Positions 5,962-13,119 of a stretch of 13,165 bases of DNA are shown piece after piece. The notes under the pieces are model-generated. The model saw only the letters and a list, made by a program, of their open reading frames with translations. It made no database searches and was not told where the DNA came from. The stretch spans positions 1-13,165 of the forward strand of contig CALHVG010000047.1 in the NCBI GenBank assembly GCA_938039145.1, written 5' to 3'. The translations under genes and the position numbers were made by a program. This stretch comes from an uncultured Treponema sp. Lineage in GTDB: Bacteria; Spirochaetota; Spirochaetia; Treponematales; Treponemataceae. Positions within the stretch are counted from its first letter, which is position 1; the number at the start of each line of letters is the position of its first letter.

Positions 5962-6588
5962 ATGCCTAAAAGAATTGCGGTGCTTGTGAGCGGAGGCGGA
6001 ACAAACCTTCAGGCTTTGATGGATTACCAGAAATCTCATGAATCTTGCCCCTATTCTGTGGCTTTGGTGATAAGCGACAGAAAGGATGCGTTTGCCTTGG
6101 AAAGGGCAAAAAACGCCGGGATTCCGTATTTTGTTGCAAGTCCGTATGCGGTCTTGGGCGAAAAAATAGCGAAGGAAGCATCTCGTGAAAAAAAACGCAT
6201 TGCCGTAAGCGACAGGGTTCTTTCCCTTTGCGTTGAACACAAAATCGACGGAATCGTTCAGGCAGGATGGCTTACGCTTCTTTCGGGGAAGATAATTTCT
6301 TCGTATTCGCAAAGGATAATAAATCTTCACCCGTCCCTTCTTCCGAAATTCGGCGGAATTGGAATGTGGGGTCATCATGTGCATGAGGCTGTTCTTTCTT
6401 CGGGGGATACGGAAAGCGGCTGCACGGTGCATTTTGTAACTTCCGAATGTGACGGCGGAAAAATCATCGTTCAGAAAAAAGTTCCTGTCGTAAAAGGCGA
6501 TACGCCTGAAAGCCTTGCTTCCCGTGTAGCGGTCGAGGAACACAAGGCGATAGTGGAAGGTGCTTTAATCCTTTCGGAAAGCATCTGA
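5962..6588 (+). CDS. purN: Phosphoribosylglycinamide formyltransferase (GAR transformylase)
   Basis: PurN transfers a formyl group from 10-formyltetrahydrofolate to glycinamide ribonucleotide, the third step of purine synthesis. The 208-aa protein has the substrate phosphate loop SGGGTNLQAL (10-19), the catalytic Asn121 and His123 in INLHPSLLP, and the catalytic Asp164 in SECDGGKI. Between them is GMWGHHVHEAVL (134-145), which replaces the short AHEQAL-type segment of E. coli PurN and widens the Asn-to-Asp distance to 43 residues. All catalytic residues are present. The gene starts three bases after the purM stop, with an A-rich weak GAAGAT site inside the end of purM. It shares the purM promoter. 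The assignment is firm; the insertion is probably a family variant rather than a change of substrate. Confidence 0.94.
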   Translation: MPKRIAVLVSGGGTNLQALMDYQKSHESCPYSVALVISDRKDAFALERAKNAGIPYFVASPYAVLGEKIAKEASREKKRIAVSDRVLSLCVEHKIDGIVQAGWLTLLSGKIISSYSQRIINLHPSLLPKFGGIGMWGHHVHEAVLSSGDTESGCTVHFVTSECDGGKIIVQKKVPVVKGDTPESLASRVAVEEHKAIVEGALILSESI

Positions 6589-6702
6589 TTCTGTTTTGCA
6601 AGGCAAAGACAGCTCGTTCTTGCTTTCCGAAAAACAATCCGACGGAAAAGGGGAATGCCTACTTATTGCCGTAATTTTTTCAAGTGTGGGAGACTTCAAA
6701 AT

Positions 6703-9039
6703 ATGTGTGAATTGTTAGCACCTGCCGGAAACATTGAATCTTTGGACGCAGCGATTGCCGAAGGTGCGGATGCCGTTTATCTTGGGCTAAAGACTTTTAA
6801 TGCCAGAATGAGGTCATCGAATTTTGCGTGGAATCAATTCGAGGCGGCTGTTCAGTCTGTTCATCGACAGGGGAAAAAGATTTATGTAACCGTCAACACC
6901 GTCTGCGAGGAGCGTGAGACCGAACGTCTTTACAGGCTTCTTTCATATTTGGACAAGGTTTCCCCGGACGGGCTTATCGTTCAGGATTTCGGCGTTATTC
7001 GTATGTGCCAGGAATTTTTCCCGAATCTTGAGCTTCATGCGTCTACGCAGATGAACGTTTCGAGTGCGGCGGCGGCGAATCTTCTTGGAAAAGAAGGTCT
7101 GAAGCGGGTGGTCGTGGCAAGAGAACTCGGATTCGACGAAATAAGAAGCATAAAAAACGGAACTAATGTTCAGCTTGAAATGTTCGTGCATGGCGCTTTG
7201 TGCGTAAGCGAATCGGGGCTTTGTATGTTTTCAAGTTTTCTTGGCGGAAAATCTGCGAACAGGGGAATGTGCGCCCAGGCTTGCAGACGTTTTTACACGG
7301 CGGAATATCCTGAAGGCGTGAAGCAGGGATATTATTTTTCTCCGTGCGACCTCCAGCTCATAGAGCATATCCCAGAATTGATGGAAATCGGCGTGGATTC
7401 CTTTAAAATCGAAGGAAGAATGAAAAGCGCGGAATACGTCGGAAGCGTGGTTTCCGCCTACAGGTATGTAATCGACCACTGGAAAGAAGACAAAAAAGGT
7501 GCGATAGCCACAGGAAAACGCATGCTTTCAAGCGATTTTGCAAGATCCAAGACCGATTATTGGTACGGCTTCAAAAACATCGACGAAGGCGTAAAAGAAG
7601 CGGGCGAAAAAATTCTAAATCCCGATCAGGCAGGAGGAACAGGAATATATCTCGGAAAAATATCGAAAGTCCGGAAGCCTGACGACGCTCTTATCGAAGA
7701 GATAATGAAATCCGTTCCCGAAGGCGCTGACCCAAGGGATTATCACATAAAGATGGCGCAGCTTTCCGGCGGTTCGTACAATCCGGATCCGGGGGATTCG
7801 ATTCGGCTTCATGCAAGCAACGACACGGGACGTGTAAGCCATAAAGTACGGACGGTCGAGATAGATGCGGACGGCTCACGGTGGATTGACGTTCCCAAAG
7901 CGTTTGATGTGGGCGATAGCGTTTATCTTCTGCAGATAAAATCCATGTCCAAGCATTATCCGCACGTTCTTCCAAAGGAACTTGGGAAATTCAGGCGCCA
8001 GCCGCTTGACGAACTTCTTCCCACGTTGGACCTTACGCCCGTTGAACAGAACGGACCGGCTTTTTTCCCTGAAGGACTATACGTTCAGGTCTCTACGATT
8101 TCGGATGTTTTCAAGGCGCAGGCGTTCAATCCCGTTCGGATTATAATAGAACTGAACAGCGAGACTTCCTACGACCTTTTGAACTCAAAGACAGTTATTC
8201 CGTTCAGCAAGAAAGCAACGTTCATTTCGCTTGATCCGTTCTGTGCGGAGGGTAATGTTCCGGCGTTGCAGGAAAATTTGGAAAAACTCCTTGAACTTGG
8301 CTACAAGAATTTTGTGGTGAACAACATCGCCCACATACAGATGCTAAAAGGTAAGCCTTGTAATCTAGTGGCAGGTCCGTACCTTTATACATTCAACCGA
8401 TGGGCGGTTTCGTTCCTTGAGAATCAGAACATAGACGCGTTCATAATGCCGTATGAAAATTCAAGACGCAATCTTGAGGCGACTTTTGAGCGGAACGTCA
8501 GGGCAAAGGTTCTTATTCCGATATTCGCATACCCTTCGCTTTTCAGGATACGGTTCAGGCTTCCCGATTCTTACGATTTTGCCTCTTTTTCAGACAAGGC
8601 TGAAGAAAGATTCAAACTTGTCTCTTCGATGGACGGTTCTTTTGTTGTCCCGGATATTCCGTTTTCCCTTCTTGACAAGAGCGATTTTCTTGCGCAGGCA
8701 GGATTCAGGCGTATGCTGATAGATTTTTCGAAAATTTCTATCAACAAAAACGAAGCGAAAGTCATAAACTCCGCCATGTACAAAAAACAGTTCCTTCCCG
8801 ATTCATCAAGGTTCAACTGGAAGGACGGATTTTATTCTCCTGAAAAAATCGAGGAATACAAGGCGTCCAACGAAAGAGCCGCCGCTCTCAAAAAAGAATC
8901 GCAGGGAAAGAAGTCTTTTCAAAACGATGGAAGGCAAAAATCCCGCAAAAACTCTTCGGCGCACGGCGGCTCAAGAGGAAATGATTACGGCTCCAAAGGA
9001 AAAAGAATTTCCAAAAAAGCGACTAAACGTGGCGGCTAA
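6703..9039 (+). CDS. U32 family 'peptidase', RlhA/TrhP-like RNA hydroxylation enzyme
   Basis: U32 proteins were named as collagenase-like peptidases, but studied members (E. coli RlhA and TrhP) help hydroxylate cytidine in 23S rRNA or uridine in tRNA and need an Fe-S cluster and prephenate. The start of the 778-aa protein, MCELLAPAGN, is the canonical one, with GGGAG ten bases upstream; the in-frame ATG 48 bases earlier adds an unconserved extension. The signature E159-MFVHGALC(167)-x6-C174, NRGMC(190)AQAC(194) and FKIEGRMKSAEYV (from about 232) mark the catalytic domain. The long C-terminal half fits the large RlhA-type architecture. The usual PKDLC motif reads SPCDLQ, so that Cys is at 215. 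The last 49 residues (730-778) are Lys/Arg/Ser/Gly-rich and look like an RNA-binding tail. The 3' end overlaps ssb by four bases tail to tail. The RNA substrate cannot be told from sequence. Confidence 0.88.
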   Translation: MCELLAPAGNIESLDAAIAEGADAVYLGLKTFNARMRSSNFAWNQFEAAVQSVHRQGKKIYVTVNTVCEERETERLYRLLSYLDKVSPDGLIVQDFGVIRMCQEFFPNLELHASTQMNVSSAAAANLLGKEGLKRVVVARELGFDEIRSIKNGTNVQLEMFVHGALCVSESGLCMFSSFLGGKSANRGMCAQACRRFYTAEYPEGVKQGYYFSPCDLQLIEHIPELMEIGVDSFKIEGRMKSAEYVGSVVSAYRYVIDHWKEDKKGAIATGKRMLSSDFARSKTDYWYGFKNIDEGVKEAGEKILNPDQAGGTGIYLGKISKVRKPDDALIEEIMKSVPEGADPRDYHIKMAQLSGGSYNPDPGDSIRLHASNDTGRVSHKVRTVEIDADGSRWIDVPKAFDVGDSVYLLQIKSMSKHYPHVLPKELGKFRRQPLDELLPTLDLTPVEQNGPAFFPEGLYVQVSTISDVFKAQAFNPVRIIIELNSETSYDLLNSKTVIPFSKKATFISLDPFCAEGNVPALQENLEKLLELGYKNFVVNNIAHIQMLKGKPCNLVAGPYLYTFNRWAVSFLENQNIDAFIMPYENSRRNLEATFERNVRAKVLIPIFAYPSLFRIRFRLPDSYDFASFSDKAEERFKLVSSMDGSFVVPDIPFSLLDKSDFLAQAGFRRMLIDFSKISINKNEAKVINSAMYKKQFLPDSSRFNWKDGFYSPEKIEEYKASNERAAALKKESQGKKSFQNDGRQKSRKNSSAHGGSRGNDYGSKGKRISKKATKRGG

Positions 9040-9485
9040 AATATCGTCTCTTCAAGTTCTTTTTCCTCCTCTGTTTCCATCATGATTTCCTGTTCCAATG
9101 CCGCCTGGTTTGCGTCCGCAATCGCTTCCATGTCTTCGGCGGATTCAGGTTTCGAGAATTTTCTCTTGAATTCCACGTGTTCGGCGATTATGCAGATTTT
9201 GCTGGAACTTTTTCCGTCCTTGGTCTTCCATCTGTCCTGTTTCAGGCGACCTACAACCCTAAGACCGCGACCTTTCTCGCATTTTTCCATGCAGACTTCA
9301 GCCATTTTTCCGTATGTTTCCACGTTGAAGTAGGAAACTTCGTTTATGCCTTCTCCCGCCTTATTTTTGTAGAAGCGGTTTACGGCTAGCGGTATGGTGC
9401 AGACCTTGAAGCCTGCGGACGGTTCTCTTAGTTCGGGAGCGCGGGTTACGTTCCCTTCGATAATCAAAGAATTTAGTTGATTCAT
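9036..9485 (-). CDS. ssb: Single-stranded DNA-binding protein
   Basis: SSB coats single-stranded DNA during replication, repair and recombination. The 149-aa protein begins with MNQLNSLIIEGNVTRAPELR, the usual first strand of the bacterial SSB OB-fold. VSYFNVETYGKMAEVC (50-65) and GLRVVGRLKQDRWK (74-87) follow, as in the family. The fold ends near residue 108, after which comes a short acidic linker. The C-terminus is EELEETIF-like (acidic, ending in Ile-Phe) rather than the common DDDIPF tip, so the partner-binding tail is a variant. A GAGG ribosome binding site precedes the ATG. It is not next to rpsF or rpsR, so it appears to be a separate, single-gene unit. It runs convergent to the U32 gene with a four-base overlap. 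Confidence 0.92.
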   Translation of the reverse strand: MNQLNSLIIEGNVTRAPELREPSAGFKVCTIPLAVNRFYKNKAGEGINEVSYFNVETYGKMAEVCMEKCEKGRGLRVVGRLKQDRWKTKDGKSSSKICIIAEHVEFKRKFSKPESAEDMEAIADANQAALEQEIMMETEEEKELEETIF

Positions 9486-9517
9486 TTTTACCTCATTGCT
9501 TTCAGTAAATAGTTTTA

Positions 9518-9561
9518 TCCGGCCGGAATGGAGAGCAAAAAACCCTTCGACTATTTATAGT
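9518..9561 (-). promoter_or_regulatory. Two palindromes in the ssb upstream region
   Basis: TCCGGCCGGA (9518-9527) is a perfect 10-bp palindrome, and ACTATTTATAGT (9550-9561) is an inverted repeat containing TATAAA on the minus strand, a possible ssb -10 box. No matching -35 box is seen. They may be control sites for ssb; no regulator can be named. Confidence 0.35.
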
Positions 9562-9598
9562 GAAAACTTAAAAAAAACTGAGGTGTTTCAGGAAAAAA

Positions 9599-11503
9599 TC
9601 AACTTCCTACAAGTTTTAGTATGTAAAGCTGAACATACATGTAAAGGGATTCCTCTTCCCGGATTTTCTGCATGTTCGGAGTTTTTACCAAAGTTCTTGC
9701 AAGGCTTTGGACTCGTTCGAGCGTGAACGTTCCCGACGATATGGTCTTTATGATTTTTCGCATATAGTCCCTTATCAGAGAGTTCACGTCGTCGGTGAGT
9801 TGGATTCTTGCTTCTTTTGTGATCATTTTGTTCCAAAGGCTTTCATACGAAGAAAGTTCCCGCTCGACGGTTGAACCGGACGGAATGAGTTCCTGCGAAA
9901 GTTTTTTTGCCTGAGCCTGAAGCATAGCTTTTTTAGAGGGATTTTTTCCGCCTTGGCTTTCCTGTCCCATCGGAACTTCTTCGATTGCAAGTGCTGACGT
10001 TTGTTTGGGTTCTTTTTTGCGGGCGGGCTTTTTCTTTCCTAATAAAAATCCTATAAAAGAGGAAAGAACCGGAATTGTGTACCAGAACGGAAGCAGTCCT
10101 TTTGCCCTTGAAAGAATCGAGGAATTTCTTAACATAAGAAGTTCGCTGTACGAATGAAGTTTTCCGCCTGAAAAAATGTTGAATGAGTTTCCGTCGGGCG
10201 AATTGTTCAGTTCTATGTTCACAAGCGGAAGAAAATTGGAGTTCAGAAGGGTGCAAAGGACGGGCGAGTTTTCCTCGACTTCCTTTTTTAGAACATTATC
10301 GAATTTTTTGCTGTCCTTCATTTCAGGAAGTTTATTGAAATTCAAAAGAACCTTTTGCCATTTATCGATAAGATTTTTTTCGATTGTTGTTCGAGCTTCG
10401 TTCGCAAGCCTTAAAATCAGCGGAAGCACATTCGTTTTGTAGATAAAATATCTTGTATCCATGTCGATTTTGAACACAAGAAGCTTTGGAAGATCGGTTC
10501 CTTCCGTTTCCGTTGTAAGTTTTTGAAGATGCGCTGTAAGGTCGTCTTCGTTAAACTGACCGTAAAGAGGAGCTCCCTTTGCGTCCTTGAATTTAAGGAT
10601 TGAATCCAGCGTGAAAAAATAGGGCGGGCGGGCAAGATTTTCCTGCAAAACTTTCAAAGCCTGCTGCTTTTTCTGCTCCATGCTTTCTTTGTCTTTTAAA
10701 TATGAAAGCCAGATTTCTGAAACCGCTATGGATTGAAGAATATTCGTGTCCTCTGCAGTGCGATCCTTCACTTTTTCAAAATCAAGCCTTATAAAATAGC
10801 ACAGCTGGTTCCAGTAATAGAACGCCTCGCTTTTTACATCAAGGAATTCCTGCATTTCAGGGTGCTGAACAAAGCGCTCAAAAAATCCCCTTGCACCGAT
10901 TTCCTTGTTCGGATTTGCAACCCTCATTTTTTTCAAGAAATAATCGTGGTATTCCTCTTTTTTAAGAAGCAGCCTGATTTTTGATATGGATGCGTTAAGA
11001 AGATGTTCTATAGGAACTGCCGAAGGAAAAAGGAGCGGCGTTATGTCCCTCGGCAAAAGAAGGCTGAAAAGAGCCATGCCGCCTGAAGTCTGTTTGGAAA
11101 GAGCCTCGGAAATAAAATCCGTTGCATCTCTTTGTTCAGCGGCATTGCTTGGAACAAGTTTGGGAAGATCCGAGACCACAGGAAACGGAATAGACGGACT
11201 CGACTGGATTTCCTTGTATCTGTTCGTGAAATAGAGCGAATAATAAGTAAGGACAATTATTACGACTTTTCCGGTATTTTGGTTCAGTATCGAAACTTCG
11301 TGCTTTGAGGAAAGCTCTTCGATTTCCTTAAGAAGCATAGAGTCGGAAATTTCGATATATTGTATAAGATTAGCCTGCTCTTCAAGGTGATGAGCCGCGT
11401 AACGCTTCACATAGCTCAGAAAATCCTTGAAACTCACAAATGCGCTTTGCTGTTTTTTCGCAAAATGCCTTAGCAAAGAGCCAATACTTACATTGCCTGC
11501 CAT
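9599..11503 (-). CDS. Unrecognised 634-aa protein with one central-C-terminal membrane segment
   Basis: I do not recognise this 634-residue protein. The first 40 residues are basic and amphipathic, with no signal peptide. Residues 40-470 are mostly helical in appearance, with many charged residues (a Glu/Lys-rich segment at about 240-300). One hydrophobic segment, LPFWYTIPVLSSFIGFLLGK, spans 471-490 and is followed by the strongly basic KKPARKKEPK, so the N-terminal part may lie outside and the C-terminal 140 residues inside under the positive-inside rule. A low-complexity linker (500-530) leads to a final helical domain. There is no Walker, HTH or protease motif. The promoter predicts a leaderless mRNA and there is no Shine-Dalgarno sequence. 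It lies between ssb and corA, both on the same strand. It may be a spirochete-specific protein; function unknown. Confidence 0.82.
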   Translation of the reverse strand: MAGNVSIGSLLRHFAKKQQSAFVSFKDFLSYVKRYAAHHLEEQANLIQYIEISDSMLLKEIEELSSKHEVSILNQNTGKVVIIVLTYYSLYFTNRYKEIQSSPSIPFPVVSDLPKLVPSNAAEQRDATDFISEALSKQTSGGMALFSLLLPRDITPLLFPSAVPIEHLLNASISKIRLLLKKEEYHDYFLKKMRVANPNKEIGARGFFERFVQHPEMQEFLDVKSEAFYYWNQLCYFIRLDFEKVKDRTAEDTNILQSIAVSEIWLSYLKDKESMEQKKQQALKVLQENLARPPYFFTLDSILKFKDAKGAPLYGQFNEDDLTAHLQKLTTETEGTDLPKLLVFKIDMDTRYFIYKTNVLPLILRLANEARTTIEKNLIDKWQKVLLNFNKLPEMKDSKKFDNVLKKEVEENSPVLCTLLNSNFLPLVNIELNNSPDGNSFNIFSGGKLHSYSELLMLRNSSILSRAKGLLPFWYTIPVLSSFIGFLLGKKKPARKKEPKQTSALAIEEVPMGQESQGGKNPSKKAMLQAQAKKLSQELIPSGSTVERELSSYESLWNKMITKEARIQLTDDVNSLIRDYMRKIIKTISSGTFTLERVQSLARTLVKTPNMQKIREEESLYMYVQLYILKLVGS

Positions 11504-11510
11504 AGGCTGT

Positions 11511-11539
11511 ATTCTAGCGTTTAATACGGCTTTTCACAA
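11511..11539 (-). promoter_or_regulatory. Promoter predicting a leaderless mRNA for the 634-aa protein
   Basis: On the minus strand TTGTGA (11534-11539), exactly 17 bases, then TAGAAT (11511-11516). Only seven bases (11504-11510) separate the -10 box from the ATG, so transcription should start at or next to the A of the start codon. In the rest of the gap to corA, a 5-bp hairpin (11582-11598) without a T-run is the only structure seen. Confidence 0.6.
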
Positions 11540-11623
11540 GTACGCGTAAAGTCCATAGTGCATAGCCGGAAATCAACTTTTGGGATTTCTTTCATCCCCC
11601 GCCAATACGCTCTTAATCTTCCG

Positions 11624-12676
11624 CTATTCTTCAAGTGCCTGAACGATTGATTTCATGCGGCGGGCGTTCTTTCTTTCCTTGTTCTGCACAAGCCTTGAGT
11701 TCGCTTTGTCTTCCTTGCGCGGCTGCGGAAACCTCTGCTCAAGTATTCCGAGGACGCCCCACGTAACAAGACTTGATATAAGACAGATTCCGCTTATGAG
11801 AAGAACCGAAAGCCGTCCGAGGTTTGCAAGCGGAAGTTGAATGTTCATGCCCCAAAAACCCGTTATGAAAGTCGGAACCATCATTATTATGTTCAGAATC
11901 GAAAGGCGTTTCATGTGTATGTTCAGGTTGTTGTTTATCACCGAATTGAACGCATCCGTTATACCTATAAGGACGTTTCTGTACGTGTCGGACATTTCAA
12001 TTGCCTGCCTGTTGTCAATTTCAACGTCGTCAAGCCAGTCTATGTCGTCAAGGTCAAGTTTTATCATCTTTGTCTTCCGGAACTTTTCAAGGAGCATCTG
12101 ATTGCTTTTTAAGGAAGTGGTGAAAAAGACCAGGGATTTTTCAAGGCTCAGAAGAAGAAGGATTTCTTTATTCTCGATAGAAAGCTGCAGTTCGCTTTGA
12201 ATAGCTGTGGATCTTCTGTTGATAGCCTTCAGGTAACGCAAAAAAGTTGTGTCGGCACGGCTTAGAATCCGCATTATGAATGCGGGGAAATCGTTCAGGC
12301 TTACACCCTTTATTCGCCCTGCCGTAAAATCTTTAAGAACCTCGCAGTCAGTCCAGCAGATTGTGATTATAAAATTATCCTTGATGATTATTCCGAGCGG
12401 GCAGGTAAAGTATTGAGTTTCCGCGGACGGGTCGAATATCGGAAGGCGAAGAATTGTAAGAAGGTAATCGTCCGCATCCTCAAGGCGGGACTGTTCGTCA
12501 GGGTCAAGAATGTCAAGGATATGCTCGGGGTCTATTCCGTAGACATTTTGCAGAAGTTCCACGTCGTCCCTTGTTACAACCCTTGCGTCTATCCATGTGC
12601 GCTTGGAGGAATCTACCTCGTTTGCCTTAAGTTTTTCCAGATTGTTTTCTTCGTTGTGCTGCCAGTAATTGATCAT
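11624..12676 (-). CDS. corA: CorA-family magnesium/divalent cation channel
   Basis: CorA proteins are homopentameric inner-membrane channels for Mg2+ (also Co2+, Ni2+). The 350-aa length is normal. A large cytoplasmic domain (1-255) begins with the usual TWIDARVVTRDD segment and includes DPDEQSRLEDADDYLL near 58-73. Two membrane helices close the protein (about 258-277 and 288-312), with the signature GMN at 276-278 at the end of the first. The loop after GMN is IQLPLANLGRL and lacks the acidic MPE often seen there, so selectivity could differ. A Lys/Arg-rich tail of about 35 residues follows. AGGA eight bases before the ATG supports the start. Upstream lie a 25-codon ORF and a hairpin with a U-rich tract in the same transcript, suggesting attenuation control. 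Confidence 0.93.
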   Translation of the reverse strand: MINYWQHNEENNLEKLKANEVDSSKRTWIDARVVTRDDVELLQNVYGIDPEHILDILDPDEQSRLEDADDYLLTILRLPIFDPSAETQYFTCPLGIIIKDNFIITICWTDCEVLKDFTAGRIKGVSLNDFPAFIMRILSRADTTFLRYLKAINRRSTAIQSELQLSIENKEILLLLSLEKSLVFFTTSLKSNQMLLEKFRKTKMIKLDLDDIDWLDDVEIDNRQAIEMSDTYRNVLIGITDAFNSVINNNLNIHMKRLSILNIIMMVPTFITGFWGMNIQLPLANLGRLSVLLISGICLISSLVTWGVLGILEQRFPQPRKEDKANSRLVQNKERKNARRMKSIVQALEE

Positions 12677-12688
12677 TATAAATATCCT

Positions 12689-12745
12689 GAAAATAGAAAA
12701 TTACCCGCAGGACAGAAATCTTTACAAGCAAAACATCCTGACGGG
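12689..12745 (-). promoter_or_regulatory. Attenuator-like hairpin and U-rich tract in the corA leader
   Basis: On the minus strand, CCCGTCAGGA (12745-12736) pairs with TCCTGCGGG (12712-12704) over nine pairs with one bulged T. The 23-base loop holds the stop codon of the leader ORF. TAATTTTCTATTTTC (12703-12689) follows, then the corA ribosome binding site. A ribosome at the leader stop would block the downstream arm, so the hairpin should depend on leader translation. Confidence 0.55.
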
Positions 12746-12799
12746 AGATGGCACGTATGACATACGTTTTATATGATACGCCGAATCGTTGGGATCCAT
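12722..12799 (-). CDS. 25-codon leader ORF upstream of corA, candidate Mg2+ leader peptide
   Basis: The ORF opens with ATG seven bases after a full GGAGG (12807-12811), a stronger ribosome binding site than that of corA. It encodes MDPNDSAYHIKR, then MSYVPSPVRMFCL, and stops with TAA 45 bases before corA. Length and composition are not those of a stable protein. The acidic/proline start MDPND recalls the MgtL leader of enteric mgtA, whose acidic-proline N-terminus destabilises ribosomes at low Mg2+. CorA of Salmonella also has a leader ORF. Codons 11-16 contain a short dyad (ACGTAT-GTC-ATACGT, plus strand 12753-12767), and the end of the ORF forms one arm of the attenuator-like hairpin. Translation is well supported by the start signals; the Mg2+-sensing role is inference. 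Confidence 0.6.
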   Translation of the reverse strand: MDPNDSAYHIKRMSYVPSPVRMFCL

Positions 12800-12848
12800 G
12801 GCGGCACCTCCATAAAATAGAATCAGAACGTTTAACAAACCGAGTGGA

Positions 12849-12877
12849 ACTATAGCATAAAGGAAGATTATAGGCAA
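12849..12877 (-). promoter_or_regulatory. Proposed promoter of the leader ORF-corA unit
   Basis: On the minus strand TTGCCT (12872-12877), exactly 17 bases, then TATAGT (12849-12854, five of six matches). Transcription would start near 12842, about 43 bases before the leader ORF. A small dyad, GTTT-GTT-AAAC, lies at about 12829-12839. A second TATAAT (about 12868-12873) lacks a good -35 box. Confidence 0.5.
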
Positions 12878-12950
12878 ACCGATTTCAAAGATAAAATACT
12901 TTTTATATTCAGTTTTAAGTTCCTAAAGAGGAAAAACCGCGGCGCCTGAC

Positions 12951-12995
12951 ATCAAGACAGGCAGGTTTATAAAACCACTCATCTGCAGTACAGAA
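12951..12995 (+). repeat. Possible degenerate, truncated repeat copy
   Basis: ATCAAGACAGGCAG, then TTTATAAAACCACTCATCTG, follows the order of elements in the two clear copies downstream (ATCAGGACGGGCA, GTAAAG, CGTTCATTTG) but has lost the closing arm. It also contains its own small dyads (GCCTG/CAGGC, GGTTT/AAACC). The match is by eye and weak. Confidence 0.35.
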
Positions 12996-12996
12996 G

Positions 12997-13057
12997 GGAC
13001 GGACATTGTAAGGCTTCGTTCATCTGATTGTCGGCTGTATGTCCGTCCCAAGAATCA
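12997..13057 (+). repeat. Palindromic tandem repeat, copy A
   Basis: This 61-base unit begins GGACGGACAT and closes with ATGTCCGTCC before CAAGAATCA. With the preceding G the stem is 11 bp and perfect (12996-13006 with 13039-13049). The 32-base loop contains CGTTCATCTGATTGTCGGCTGT-like sequence shared with copy B. No ORF, core-site or transposase signature is present. Confidence 0.75.
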
Positions 13058-13119
13058 GGACGGGCATAGTAAAGTAGCCGTTCATTTGATTATTGACTGT
13101 ATGCTCGTCTCAAGAATCG
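13058..13119 (+). repeat. Palindromic tandem repeat, copy B
   Basis: This 62-base unit directly follows copy A. The arms GGACGGGCAT (13058-13067) and ATGCTCGTCT (13101-13110) pair over ten positions, two of them G-U in plus-sense RNA. It ends in CAAGAATCG, which runs into the right-hand direct repeat. Confidence 0.75.

Noticed and set aside
12677..12842. M-box (ykoK) Mg2+ riboswitch upstream of corA
   Set aside because: The leader is too short and mostly occupied by the small ORF; the conserved multi-helix M-box core is not visible.
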